A stretch of 12,126 nucleotides of DNA. Source: Oscillospiraceae bacterium (GTDB lineage: Bacteria > Bacillota > Clostridia > Oscillospirales > Oscillospiraceae). Numbering within the stretch: the stretch's first letter is position 1; each line of letters starts with the position of its first letter. The notes beneath the pieces were generated by a model, which had not been told where the DNA came from, ran no database searches, and saw only the letters and a program-made list of their open reading frames with translations. Where the stretch lies: positions 1 through 12,126 of the forward strand of contig JAFTGG010000152.1 in assembly GCA_017458025.1 (NCBI GenBank). The letters run 5' to 3'. The position numbers were made by a program, and so were the translations under genes. Positions 4,075-10,548 of the stretch are shown here, piece by piece.

Positions 4075-5049
4075 TCAGAACTTGGGCTTGTTCGCGGGGC
4101 ACTGCGGGGCCTTGCCGTTGCAGACCGCCACGATGTCGTTCGCGACGCTGGTGCAGCAGTTGAGCACCGACTGCTCGGTCGTCGCCGCCATGTGCGGGGT
4201 CATGACGACGTTGTCGAGGTCGAACAGCTCGCGGCTGGACTCCTGGATCGGCTCATGCTCGAACACGTCGAGACCCGCCTGGAACAGCGTGCCGTCCTTG
4301 AGGCAGGCGATCAGCTCGTCCTCCTTGATCAGGCCGCCGCGCGCGCAGTTGATAAACGTCGCGGTGGGCTTCATCCAGCTAAACTGCTCGCGGCCGATGG
4401 AGTGGTGCGTGGACTCGACCTCGGGCAGATGGACGCTGACGAAGTCCGCCTGCTCCCAGACCTCCTTCGCGGTCGCCTTGAGCTCGACCAAATCGCCGAC
4501 CTTGTCCTGCGTGAGGTACGGATCGTAGCCGATGACCTTCATGCCGAAGCCGTACTTCGCCTTCTGCATGGCGAGCTGGGAGATGCGGCCGCAGCCGATC
4601 ATGCCGAGGGTCTTGCCGCCCAATTCATAGGTGTGCTCCATCTTCATGCGGACGAGGAAGTTGCCGCCGCGGAACTGACGGTCGACATAGGTAAAGCGCT
4701 TGGCGCAGGCGAGCATCAGGAGAATGGCGTGCTCGGCGACGGCGTTGGCGTTGCCGGCGGGCGCGAAAACGACCTGAATGTTCTTCTCGGCGGCGTGATC
4801 CATATCAATGTTGTCGAGGCCCGCGCCCTGCTTGCCGATGACCTTGAGGTTCTTGCAGGTATCCATCATCTTCGCGGTGATGGGCTCGGTGCGGCACATG
4901 ATGCCGTCGGGCTGGAACTCGGCGAGCTCCCTGACGTAGGTCTCCTCGTCGTTGTGCGAGCAGACCTTCACCTCAAAATCGTTCTGCTCAAAGATGTGGG
5001 TCGCCACTTCGTTGAGTTCGATGGTGTAATAAACTTTGAATTTCGCCAT
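4075..5049 (-). CDS. D-isomer-specific 2-hydroxyacid dehydrogenase (SerA-like)
   Basis: A 324-residue NAD-dependent dehydrogenase of the D-2-hydroxyacid/phosphoglycerate dehydrogenase family. The N-terminal catalytic half has the hinge GKQGAGLDNIDMDHA and NANAVAEHAILLMLAC. The Rossmann segment is GKTLGMIGCGRIS, where Ser replaces the usual last Gly, followed by IGYDPY. The catalytic triad is visible: Arg237 in CARGGL, Glu266 in DVFEHEP and His286 in TPHMAATT. There is no ACT or other C-terminal regulatory domain, and the protein is shorter than full-length SerA. The substrate is therefore open: 3-phosphoglycerate, glyoxylate/hydroxypyruvate or another 2-keto acid. The start at 5049 is chosen for GGAGGAG eight bases upstream; an in-frame ATG nine codons earlier lacks such a site. 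A promoter candidate lies at 5108-5136. Confidence 0.9.
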   Translation of the reverse strand: MAKFKVYYTIELNEVATHIFEQNDFEVKVCSHNDEETYVRELAEFQPDGIMCRTEPITAKMMDTCKNLKVIGKQGAGLDNIDMDHAAEKNIQVVFAPAGNANAVAEHAILLMLACAKRFTYVDRQFRGGNFLVRMKMEHTYELGGKTLGMIGCGRISQLAMQKAKYGFGMKVIGYDPYLTQDKVGDLVELKATAKEVWEQADFVSVHLPEVESTHHSIGREQFSWMKPTATFINCARGGLIKEDELIACLKDGTLFQAGLDVFEHEPIQESSRELFDLDNVVMTPHMAATTEQSVLNCCTSVANDIVAVCNGKAPQCPANKPKF

Positions 5050-5107
5050 GACGCGTCTCCTCCATACATTTATCATAATTCTACCAAAAGTAATTGCCGA
5101 TGGTTAA

Positions 5108-5136
5108 ATTCTATACTGTATCCTGACGAAAAGCAA
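5108..5136 (-). promoter_or_regulatory. Possible promoter of the dehydrogenase gene
   Basis: Minus strand: TTGCTT (5136-5131), 17-base spacer, TAGAAT (5113-5108), about 60 bases before the ATG at 5049. The match is moderate. The dehydrogenase could also be read from the hydrolase upstream, since no terminator is visible between them. Confidence 0.4.
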
Positions 5137-5199
5137 GGCTTATTTGCAAGATTCTATTCACATTTTTGATGATATGCTTCGTTTTCTGAAATTGTGCCG

Positions 5200-5958
5200 T
5201 CAAATGTCAAAGACCTGCCCGTTTCGCGAGATCGGCACGATCTTTTCCGCGTCGGCGGGATGTTCGCGGCGGTAGCGCTCGATCCAATCGAACTTCTCCC
5301 AGAAATGCATCGGGAACAGCGTCCGGACGGGGATCTGCTCCATCAGGTACTCGATGCCCAGACCGTAGGCGTCTCCGAGGCGAGGGTCCAGCGGCGCCAT
5401 GACAACGTCGATGACCGGCTTGCAGCCGCAGTCCGCGGACTCGTCGCGCACCGCGTCGGCGAGCTTGCCGACGGCGCGGCGGTAGTTCGCCGCCATGTTC
5501 GTGCAGTACTGCTTGCCCTCTTCCTCCCAATGCCACCAATTGAGGTCGCCCGCGTGGTAGACCAGCTTCCCCTCGGCGGAGAGCAGGAACGCGACGCCGA
5601 TATCGGTGGAGACCACGGTGCGGATCGTCAGCGGCGCGCCGCCGGCTTTGGTGGCGTACAGGCTGTTTGCGCGCATGGACGTGACGCGCGAGAAGATCTC
5701 CTGCGTCATGCCGAGCTTTTCCCACCGCCGCGTCGCGAGGCGGATGTCGTGGGAAAGGATATAGCGCGTGTCGGGGTATTCGGCGGGCAGCGTAAAGATG
5801 CGCTTGTCGAAGTGGTCCTCGTGGCTGTGGCTGGCAAAGACGAGCAGCGGCTTATTCCTGTCGAGCGGCGGCAGCTCGCCCTTCCACCAATCGAACAGGG
5901 TGTAGAAATGCTCCCATTCGACCAGGAAGCCGCTGTGGGCAATAAAGGTGACTTTCAT
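5200..5958 (-). CDS. Metallo-beta-lactamase-fold hydrolase, UlaG-like
   Basis: A 252-residue MBL-fold protein of the UlaG-like group. The metal motif SHSHEDH (His44, His46, Asp48, His49) is followed by His135 and Asp138 in YHAGDLNWW and His218 in FPMHFWEK, giving a plausible dinuclear site. The N-terminus MKVTFIAHSGFLVEWEHFYTLFDWW matches the usual HSGFLVE opening. UlaG itself is an L-ascorbate-6-phosphate lactonase, but most relatives are uncharacterised and the substrate here is unknown. AAGGAG four to nine bases before the ATG fixes the start. Its strong promoter (5993-6022) faces that of the radical SAM gene and shares the -35 region with it. A dehydrogenase gene follows on the same strand after 150 bases. 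Confidence 0.85.
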   Translation of the reverse strand: MKVTFIAHSGFLVEWEHFYTLFDWWKGELPPLDRNKPLLVFASHSHEDHFDKRIFTLPAEYPDTRYILSHDIRLATRRWEKLGMTQEIFSRVTSMRANSLYATKAGGAPLTIRTVVSTDIGVAFLLSAEGKLVYHAGDLNWWHWEEEGKQYCTNMAANYRRAVGKLADAVRDESADCGCKPVIDVVMAPLDPRLGDAYGLGIEYLMEQIPVRTLFPMHFWEKFDWIERYRREHPADAEKIVPISRNGQVFDI

Positions 5959-5992
5959 AAGCGTCTCCTTGCGAAAATGTGACTTTGATGGA

Positions 5993-6022
5993 ATTATACC
6001 ACGGAAAGCCCGCTCTTGGCAA
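5993..6022 (-). promoter_or_regulatory. Promoter of the MBL-fold hydrolase gene
   Basis: Minus strand: TTGCCA (6022-6017, five of six), 18-base spacer, perfect TATAAT (5998-5993) preceded by TGG, an extended -10. The start near 5986 leaves a leader of about 28 bases. Its -35 overlaps that of the plus-strand promoter at 6016-6044. Confidence 0.75.
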
Positions 6023-6044
6023 ACCCAACATCTTGTGTTAGAAT
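6016..6044 (+). promoter_or_regulatory. Promoter of the radical SAM-mutY-tdk operon
   Basis: TTGGCA (6016-6021, five of six), 17-base spacer, TAGAAT (6039-6044, five of six) preceded by TGT (extended -10). The expected start, seven bases after the -10, is position 6051, the A of the ATG, so the mRNA is probably leaderless. Confidence 0.7.
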
Positions 6045-6050
6045 CGGACC

Positions 6051-6893
6051 ATGAAAAAGGTCTACGTCGAGATCACGAACGTCTGCAACCTGCGCTGCGC
6101 GTTCTGCCCCGGCACGAAGCGCGCGCCTCGTACGATGTCGCCGGACGAGTTTGCGCGGGTGCTCGGCAAGCTGCGAGGGCGGGTCGAATACGTCTATCTG
6201 CATATCATGGGCGAACCGCTGCTCCACCCGCGGCTGGGCGAGCTGCTCGATATTGCGGCGCGGCAGGCGATGCGCGTCTGCATCACGACCAACGGCACGC
6301 TGCTGGGCGAGCGGGCGGACACGCTGCTCCGCGCGGGCGCGCTGTATAAAATCAGCGTGTCGCTGCACAGCGTCGAGGGAAACGGCGGCGATCCCGCCGC
6401 GGCGCGGGACTATCTGGAGCTCGTCTGGTCGTTTGCCGTGCGCGCCGCCGCCAAGGGCGTCATCGTCGCGCTGCGGCTCTGGAACGAGGGCGCGGCGGAC
6501 CGCGGCAACGGCGTCATTCTCGACTTTTTGCGGGAAAAGACCGGCTCCGCCGATTGGCCCGAGCCGCGCGCCCGCAGCTTTCATCTGCGGGACAACCTCT
6601 ATCTGGAGCGCGAGGCGGCGTTTGCGTGGCCCGACCTCGGCGCGGACGAAGTCCCCACCGAGTTTTGCCGCGCACTGCGCGAGCAGCTCGGCGTGCTTGC
6701 CGACGGCACGGTCGTGCCGTGCTGCCTCGACCACGAGGGCGACCTCGCGCTCGGGAACCTGTTCGCGCAGGAGCTGGGCGACATTCTCGACAGCCCCCGC
6801 GCCAAGACGCTGTTCGAGGGCTTTTCCCGCCGCAGTCCCTCCGAAGCGCTCTGCCGCCGCTGCGGCTACGCCATGAGATTTAATAAAAAGTGA
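6051..6893 (+). CDS. Radical SAM protein with SPASM-like C-terminal cysteines
   Basis: A 280-residue radical SAM enzyme. The CxxxCxxC motif for the catalytic 4Fe-4S cluster is Cys12, Cys16 and Cys19 (VCNLRCAFC). Further family marks are YLHIMGEPLLHP and ITTNGTLL. The C-terminal region has Cys206, Cys224-Cys225, Cys268 and Cys271 (GTVVPCC and LCRRC), the pattern of a SPASM-type auxiliary cluster. Such proteins modify peptides or metabolites by radical chemistry. No precursor peptide is visible nearby and the substrate is unknown. There is no Shine-Dalgarno sequence before the ATG, and the promoter -10 is only six bases upstream, which suggests leaderless translation. The stop overlaps the mutY GTG (GTGA), so the two genes are probably coupled. 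Confidence 0.85.
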   Translation: MKKVYVEITNVCNLRCAFCPGTKRAPRTMSPDEFARVLGKLRGRVEYVYLHIMGEPLLHPRLGELLDIAARQAMRVCITTNGTLLGERADTLLRAGALYKISVSLHSVEGNGGDPAAARDYLELVWSFAVRAAAKGVIVALRLWNEGAADRGNGVILDFLREKTGSADWPEPRARSFHLRDNLYLEREAAFAWPDLGADEVPTEFCRALREQLGVLADGTVVPCCLDHEGDLALGNLFAQELGDILDSPRAKTLFEGFSRRSPSEALCRRCGYAMRFNKK

Positions 6894-7963
6894 ACGAGCA
6901 TTGGGAAAATCTGGATACGCTGCGCGAGCCGCTGCTGGCATGGTACGCCGCGCACCGGCGCGTTCTGCCGTGGCGCGAGGAGCCGTCGCCGTACCGGACG
7001 TGGGTCAGCGAGATCATGCTCCAGCAAACGCGCGTGACGGCGGTGCTGCCGTATTTTGACCGCTTCATGCGCGAGCTGCCCGACGTGCGGGCATTGGCCG
7101 CGGCGCCGGAGGAGCGGCTCTTTAAGCTGTGGGAGGGTCTCGGGTACTACTCCCGCGCCCGCAACCTGCACCGCGCGGCAAAAACCGTCGTCGACGACTA
7201 CGGCGGCGAGCTGCCGCGCACCTATGGCGAGCTGCGGAGCCTGCCCGGCATCGGCGACTACACGGCAAGCGCCATTGCGAGCATCAACTACGGCGCGCCC
7301 GAGCCCGCCGTCGACGGCAATCTGCTTCGCGTCGCGGCGCGCGTCGCCGGCTGCGGCGAGGATATCATGGACGCGAAAGTCCGCAGGCTGTTCCGCGACA
7401 AGCTGGCGGCAGCGATAGACCGAGAGTGTCCCGGCCCATGGAACCAAGCGATGATGGATCTCGGCGCGACGGTGTGCGTCCCGAACGGCGAGCCGCTGTG
7501 CGGCGAGTGCCCCGCAAGGCCTTTCTGCGCCGCGTACCGCGCGGATATGACGAAAGTCCTGCCCGTCCGCGCGGAGAAGAAAAAGCGGCGCGCGGAGGAG
7601 CGCACGGTGTTTCTGCTGCTCCGCAGCGGCGCTCTGGCCGTGCGGCAGCGTCCCGATACAGGGCTTCTGGCAAAGCTGACCGAGTATCCCAACGTTGAGG
7701 GCAATCTTGACGAAGCGTCCGCCCGCGTCGCTCTCGCGCGGTGGGGCGTCAAGCCCGTCAGCCTGGCTCCGTGCGGCGCGGCGAAGCACATCTTCACGCA
7801 CGTCGAATGGCAGATGAAGGGCTTCGCCGCGGAGGTTGAGGGCAATTGTCCCGATTTTCGCTGGGTGGACGCGGCGGAATTTGAAACGCTCGCTATTCCG
7901 GCGGCGTTCAAAGCCTATACCGCGCAGGCGCGGGATTTGTTGAAATCTGTAAACAAGAGGTAA
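6890..7963 (+). CDS. mutY: Adenine DNA glycosylase MutY
   Basis: A 357-residue MutY, which removes adenine paired with 8-oxoguanine. Visible marks: SEIMLQQTRV with Glu41, the helix-hairpin-helix LPGIGDYTASAIASI, catalytic Asp142 in AVDGNLLRV, and a 4Fe-4S loop Cys196-x7-Cys204-x2-Cys207-x5-Cys213. The first gap is one longer than the six residues of E. coli MutY. The C-terminal NUDIX-like domain (about 235-345), which recognises 8-oxoG, has KHIFTHVEWQM. The gene starts with GTG overlapping the previous stop by GTGA, without a clear Shine-Dalgarno sequence, so translation is probably coupled to the radical SAM gene. Four bases separate it from tdk. Confidence 0.95.
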   Translation: MNEHWENLDTLREPLLAWYAAHRRVLPWREEPSPYRTWVSEIMLQQTRVTAVLPYFDRFMRELPDVRALAAAPEERLFKLWEGLGYYSRARNLHRAAKTVVDDYGGELPRTYGELRSLPGIGDYTASAIASINYGAPEPAVDGNLLRVAARVAGCGEDIMDAKVRRLFRDKLAAAIDRECPGPWNQAMMDLGATVCVPNGEPLCGECPARPFCAAYRADMTKVLPVRAEKKKRRAEERTVFLLLRSGALAVRQRPDTGLLAKLTEYPNVEGNLDEASARVALARWGVKPVSLAPCGAAKHIFTHVEWQMKGFAAEVEGNCPDFRWVDAAEFETLAIPAAFKAYTAQARDLLKSVNKR

Positions 7964-7967
7964 TTTC

Positions 7968-8555
7968 ATGGCACAATTATACTTTAAGTACGGCGCAATG
8001 GGCTCCAGCAAGACGGCAAACGCCCTCATGGCGCGGTTCAACTACGAGGAACGCGGGCAGCAGACGCTGCTGGTCAAGCCCCAGCTCGACACGCGCGACG
8101 GCGACCATATGGTGCACTCGCGAATAGGCTTAGAGTACCCTTGTATCTATTTTCATGAAATGCGCGCCATGCGCGAAGACGACCTCAAAAAGAACGCCTG
8201 CATCATCGTGGACGAGGCGCAGTTTCTCACGCGCGAGGAGGTCATGTACCTCGTCCATCTTGTCGACGACTGCGATATCCCCGTCATCTGCTACGGCCTG
8301 CGCGCCGACTTTCGCGGCGAGCTGTTCCCCGGCAGCTACGAGCTGCTGGTCATGGCGGACAAGCTGGAGGAGGTCAAGACCATCTGCTGGTGCGGCAAAA
8401 AGGCGATCTTCAACGCCCGCTTCGACGAGCGGGGCCGCGTCCTCAAGGAGGGCGAACAGGTCGTGCTCGGCGCGAACGACAAGTACATCGGCCTCTGCCG
8501 CAAGCATTGGGCGCAGGGCGATTTGGGGCCTGATTTTTTCAAAAAACAACCATGA
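7968..8555 (+). CDS. tdk: Thymidine kinase
   Basis: A 195-residue type II thymidine kinase, which phosphorylates thymidine to dTMP in the salvage route. The P-loop is GAMGSSKTA (about residues 9-17), the Walker B/lasso start is IIVDEAQF, and the DFRGELFPGS segment is conserved. The structural zinc site is Cys140, Cys142 (ICWCGKKA, CxC rather than the more common CxxC), Cys177 and His180 (CRKH). The start has AGAGG at 7956-7960 within the end of mutY, seven bases upstream. It is the third gene of the radical SAM-mutY-tdk operon. It shares dTTP supply with the dCMP deaminase encoded 1.5 kb downstream. Confidence 0.93.
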   Translation: MAQLYFKYGAMGSSKTANALMARFNYEERGQQTLLVKPQLDTRDGDHMVHSRIGLEYPCIYFHEMRAMREDDLKKNACIIVDEAQFLTREEVMYLVHLVDDCDIPVICYGLRADFRGELFPGSYELLVMADKLEEVKTICWCGKKAIFNARFDERGRVLKEGEQVVLGANDKYIGLCRKHWAQGDLGPDFFKKQP

Positions 8556-8627
8556 AACTGTTATCTTTTAAAAAAGAAAAATTGCCGTTTTGCCCGCCGC
8601 TGACGCGGCAGACGCGGAATATGGCCG

Positions 8628-8660
8628 ATATCGAAACGGCGCTGCATGCCGTTTCGATAT
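8628..8660 (+). repeat. Perfect 13-bp inverted repeat before the second radical SAM gene
   Basis: ATATCGAAACGGC (8628-8640) and its exact reverse complement (8648-8660) flank GCTGCAT. No U-run follows, so it is not a clear terminator for tdk. The right arm merges into TATAAT (8658-8663), and the ATG at 8670 follows six bases later. An operator or mRNA 5' hairpin is possible. The rest of the 114-base gap after tdk shows only an A-rich run. Confidence 0.65.
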
Positions 8661-8669
8661 AATCGCCCC

Positions 8670-9542
8670 ATGCTTTGCGATATTTGCCCGCGCCATTGCC
8701 GCGCGGAGCGCACGGAGACAAGCGGCGCGGGGTTTTGCGCCATGCCCGCCGGCGTCGTTGCCGCCAAAGCGATGCTCCACCGTTGGGAGGAGCCCTGCCT
8801 CTCCGGCACGCGCGGCGCGGGCTGCGTATTTTTCACCGGCTGCAATCTGGGCTGCTCCTACTGCCAAAACGGTAGAATCTCTCAAGAGAATTATGGTAAG
8901 TCTATCACTTCGGCGCGTCTGCGCGAGATCTTTGACGCGCTGATCGCGCAGGGCGCCCACTGCATTGACCTCGTGACGCCGACACACTTTACGCCGTGGG
9001 TCCTCGAAGCGCTGCAAGAGCCGCTTCCGGTGCCTGTGGTATGGAATTCCGGCGGGTATGAAAGTGTTTCCGCTTTACGAGAGTCGACTAATAAAGTACA
9101 GGTTTACTTACCGGATTTGAAGTACGCGGACAGCACGCTTTCAATGGACTTATCGAATTGTCTGGACTATTTTGAGGTCGCGCGAGCCGCTATCGACGAG
9201 ATGTTCCGGCAGGTCGGACCGTACCAGATGGGCGAAGACGGGCTGCTGAAACGCGGCGTCATCATCCGGCACATGGTTTTGCCGGGTCAATTAGACAACA
9301 CGCGCCGCGTGATCGACTACGTCGCGGGCCGATTCGCCCCCGGAGAGGTGCTTTTTTCGCTGATGAGCCAGTATACGCCCCAACAGAACGCCTCGGGACA
9401 GCTTGCGCGGCGTATTACAGGCGCGGAATATCGCGCCGCGGTCGAGTACATGCGCGCCTGCGGCTTAACCGATGGATTTGTTCAGGAAAAAAGCTCCGCG
9501 AAGGCAGAATACACACCTGTTTTCGATTTGAGCGGGATATAA
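8670..9542 (+). CDS. PflA-like radical SAM protein (COG1313 group)
   Basis: A 290-residue radical SAM protein resembling pyruvate formate-lyase activating enzymes of the uncharacterised COG1313 group. The N-terminus CDICPRHC...GFC places Cys3, Cys6, Cys10 and Cys23 ahead of the catalytic CxxxCxxC (Cys58, Cys62, Cys65 in GCNLGCSYCQN). Later marks are TPTHFTPW, VWNSGGYES, YLPDLKYAD, IRHMVLPG and SLMSQYTP. Members are suspected activases or modifying enzymes, but the substrate is not known. I start at 8670 because the family begins directly before the first CxxC. An ATG at 8646 is in frame but lies in the inverted repeat. No Shine-Dalgarno sequence is seen; a TATAAT sits six bases before the ATG, as at the first radical SAM gene. 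Confidence 0.85.
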   Translation: MLCDICPRHCRAERTETSGAGFCAMPAGVVAAKAMLHRWEEPCLSGTRGAGCVFFTGCNLGCSYCQNGRISQENYGKSITSARLREIFDALIAQGAHCIDLVTPTHFTPWVLEALQEPLPVPVVWNSGGYESVSALRESTNKVQVYLPDLKYADSTLSMDLSNCLDYFEVARAAIDEMFRQVGPYQMGEDGLLKRGVIIRHMVLPGQLDNTRRVIDYVAGRFAPGEVLFSLMSQYTPQQNASGQLARRITGAEYRAAVEYMRACGLTDGFVQEKSSAKAEYTPVFDLSGI

Positions 9543-9572
9543 GCCATTGTATTAATATAATGATACAATGGC
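9543..9572. repeat. 10-bp inverted repeat after the second radical SAM gene
   Basis: GCCATTGTAT (9543-9552) and ATACAATGGC (9563-9572) are exact reverse complements around an AT-rich loop. They begin at the radical SAM stop. No U-run follows. The element includes TTGTATTAATA, which recurs at 9944-9954 beyond the zinc-ribbon gene. Confidence 0.5.
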
Positions 9573-9628
9573 CCTTGTTGAATTTAAATCATTGTTTTCT
9601 CTCAATCATATAAGGAGGGCTTCCCAAA

Positions 9629-9916
9629 ATGGAATCTCAAAGCTGTCCGCGCTGCGACACGCCGATGCGGCATATGTCCACAGAATACTTGCAGCTTGGC
9701 AAAATGAATCCGCTGATCGGCGCTTGGCCGAACCTGTTTGCCGGCGGTTTAAAAGCGGAAATACAGGTCTGCCCGAATTGCCGCAAGCTGGAATTTTTCT
9801 ACGCGGGCGAGCTGCCGGAGGAGGACGCCGCCTTACCGCAGCGGACCTGCCCGAACTGCGGCTGTGTCCACGATTTTGACTACGGGCGCTGTCCCCGCTG
9901 CCATTATGAGTATTGA
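9629..9916 (+). CDS. Small protein with two zinc ribbons
   Basis: A 95-residue protein with four CxxC pairs: Cys6/Cys9, Cys48/Cys51, Cys74/Cys77 and Cys88/Cys91. The first two pairs frame a 38-residue spacer with hydrophobic patches (NPLIGAWPNLFAGGL) and end in a nucleic-acid-binding-type ribbon VCPNCRKLEFFYAG. The last two pairs form a rubredoxin-like CPNCGCVHDFDYGRCPRC ribbon. Zinc binding is a safe inference; a role in nucleic-acid or protein binding is only suggested by the fold. The start has AGGAGG at 9613-9618, ten bases before the ATG. It stands alone between two AT-rich palindromic gaps. Confidence 0.75.
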   Translation: MESQSCPRCDTPMRHMSTEYLQLGKMNPLIGAWPNLFAGGLKAEIQVCPNCRKLEFFYAGELPEEDAALPQRTCPNCGCVHDFDYGRCPRCHYEY

Positions 9917-9944
9917 ATTTGAGAGGAAAATGCGCGTACCTTGT

Positions 9945-9956
9945 TGTATTAATACA
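9945..9956. promoter_or_regulatory. Palindrome TGTATTAATACA, possible operator
   Basis: A perfect 12-base palindrome in the gap between the zinc-ribbon gene and the dCMP deaminase. It shares TTGTATTAATA with the inverted repeat at 9543-9572. GntR- and MerR-type regulators use AT-rich palindromes of this size, but no regulator can be assigned. No convincing promoter was found in 9917-10022. Confidence 0.3.
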
Positions 9957-10022
9957 GTAGTACATCTGTCATTTTGAGTACAATTTGTTGATTTATATGG
10001 ATATTATACAGGGGGTATCACT

Positions 10023-10505
10023 ATGGAGCGTACCAGCAAAGAGAACTACTATCTCGACATCGCGCAGACCGTGACGGAACGCGCGACCTGCCTGCGCCGC
10101 GTCTATGGCGCGATCATCGTCAAGAACGACGAAATCATCTCCACGGGCTACAACGGCGCGCCGCGCGGGCGTAAGAACTGCGTCGACCTCGGCTACTGCA
10201 CGCGCGAGGCAATGCGGGTGCCGCGCGGACAGCGCTACGAGCTCTGCCGCAGCGTCCACGCCGAGGCGAACGCGATCATCTCCGCCTCCCGCCGCGACAT
10301 GGTCGGCGGCACGATCTACCTCGTCGGGCGCGACGCCGCCACCGGCGAGCTGCTCGGCGACGCGGACTCCTGCTCCATGTGCCGCCGCCAGATCATCAAT
10401 GCCGGCTTGGAACGCGTCGTGATCCGCCGCACGCCGACGGAGTATGTGGTCGTTCCCGTACGCGAGTGGATCTACGAGGACGATTCGATGCCCGATCTTC
10501 CGTAA
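10023..10505 (+). CDS. dCMP deaminase (ComEB family)
   Basis: A 160-residue cytidine/deoxycytidylate deaminase-fold protein. The zinc site is His79 with catalytic Glu81 (CRSVHAEANAI) and Cys117/Cys120 (SCSMC; the usual residue before the first Cys is Pro). The substrate-side motifs GAIIVKNDEIISTGYNGAPRG and the extra Cys/His pattern NC...C are those of dCMP deaminases, which convert dCMP to dUMP for thymidylate synthesis. An AGGGGGT site at 10010-10016, about seven bases upstream, fixes the ATG. A perfect terminator follows directly. Together with tdk it points to dTTP precursor supply from both de novo and salvage sides. Confidence 0.92.
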   Translation: MERTSKENYYLDIAQTVTERATCLRRVYGAIIVKNDEIISTGYNGAPRGRKNCVDLGYCTREAMRVPRGQRYELCRSVHAEANAIISASRRDMVGGTIYLVGRDAATGELLGDADSCSMCRRQIINAGLERVVIRRTPTEYVVVPVREWIYEDDSMPDLP

Positions 10506-10542
10506 AACAGGAAGCCCGCCTGACGGCGGGCTTCCTGTTTTA
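10503..10542. terminator. Perfect 18-bp bidirectional terminator between convergent genes
   Basis: TAAAACAGGAAGCCCGCC (10503-10520) pairs exactly with 10525-10542 around TGAC. The arms end in A4 and T4, so each strand presents a GC-rich stem and a short U-run. The first three bases are the stop codon of the deaminase gene. The VanW gene ends six bases beyond on the other strand. Confidence 0.9.
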
Positions 10543-10548
10543 GCAGTA

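Noticed and set aside
4066..5169. 367-codon plus-strand ORF antisense to the dehydrogenase
   Set aside because: It is a GC-rich shadow of a clearly conserved dehydrogenase and has no family motifs or ribosome binding site.
6051..6893. Peptide-modifying (RiPP) gene cluster around the SPASM radical SAM protein
   Set aside because: No small precursor peptide, transporter or protease lies nearby; the neighbours are mutY, tdk and an MBL hydrolase.
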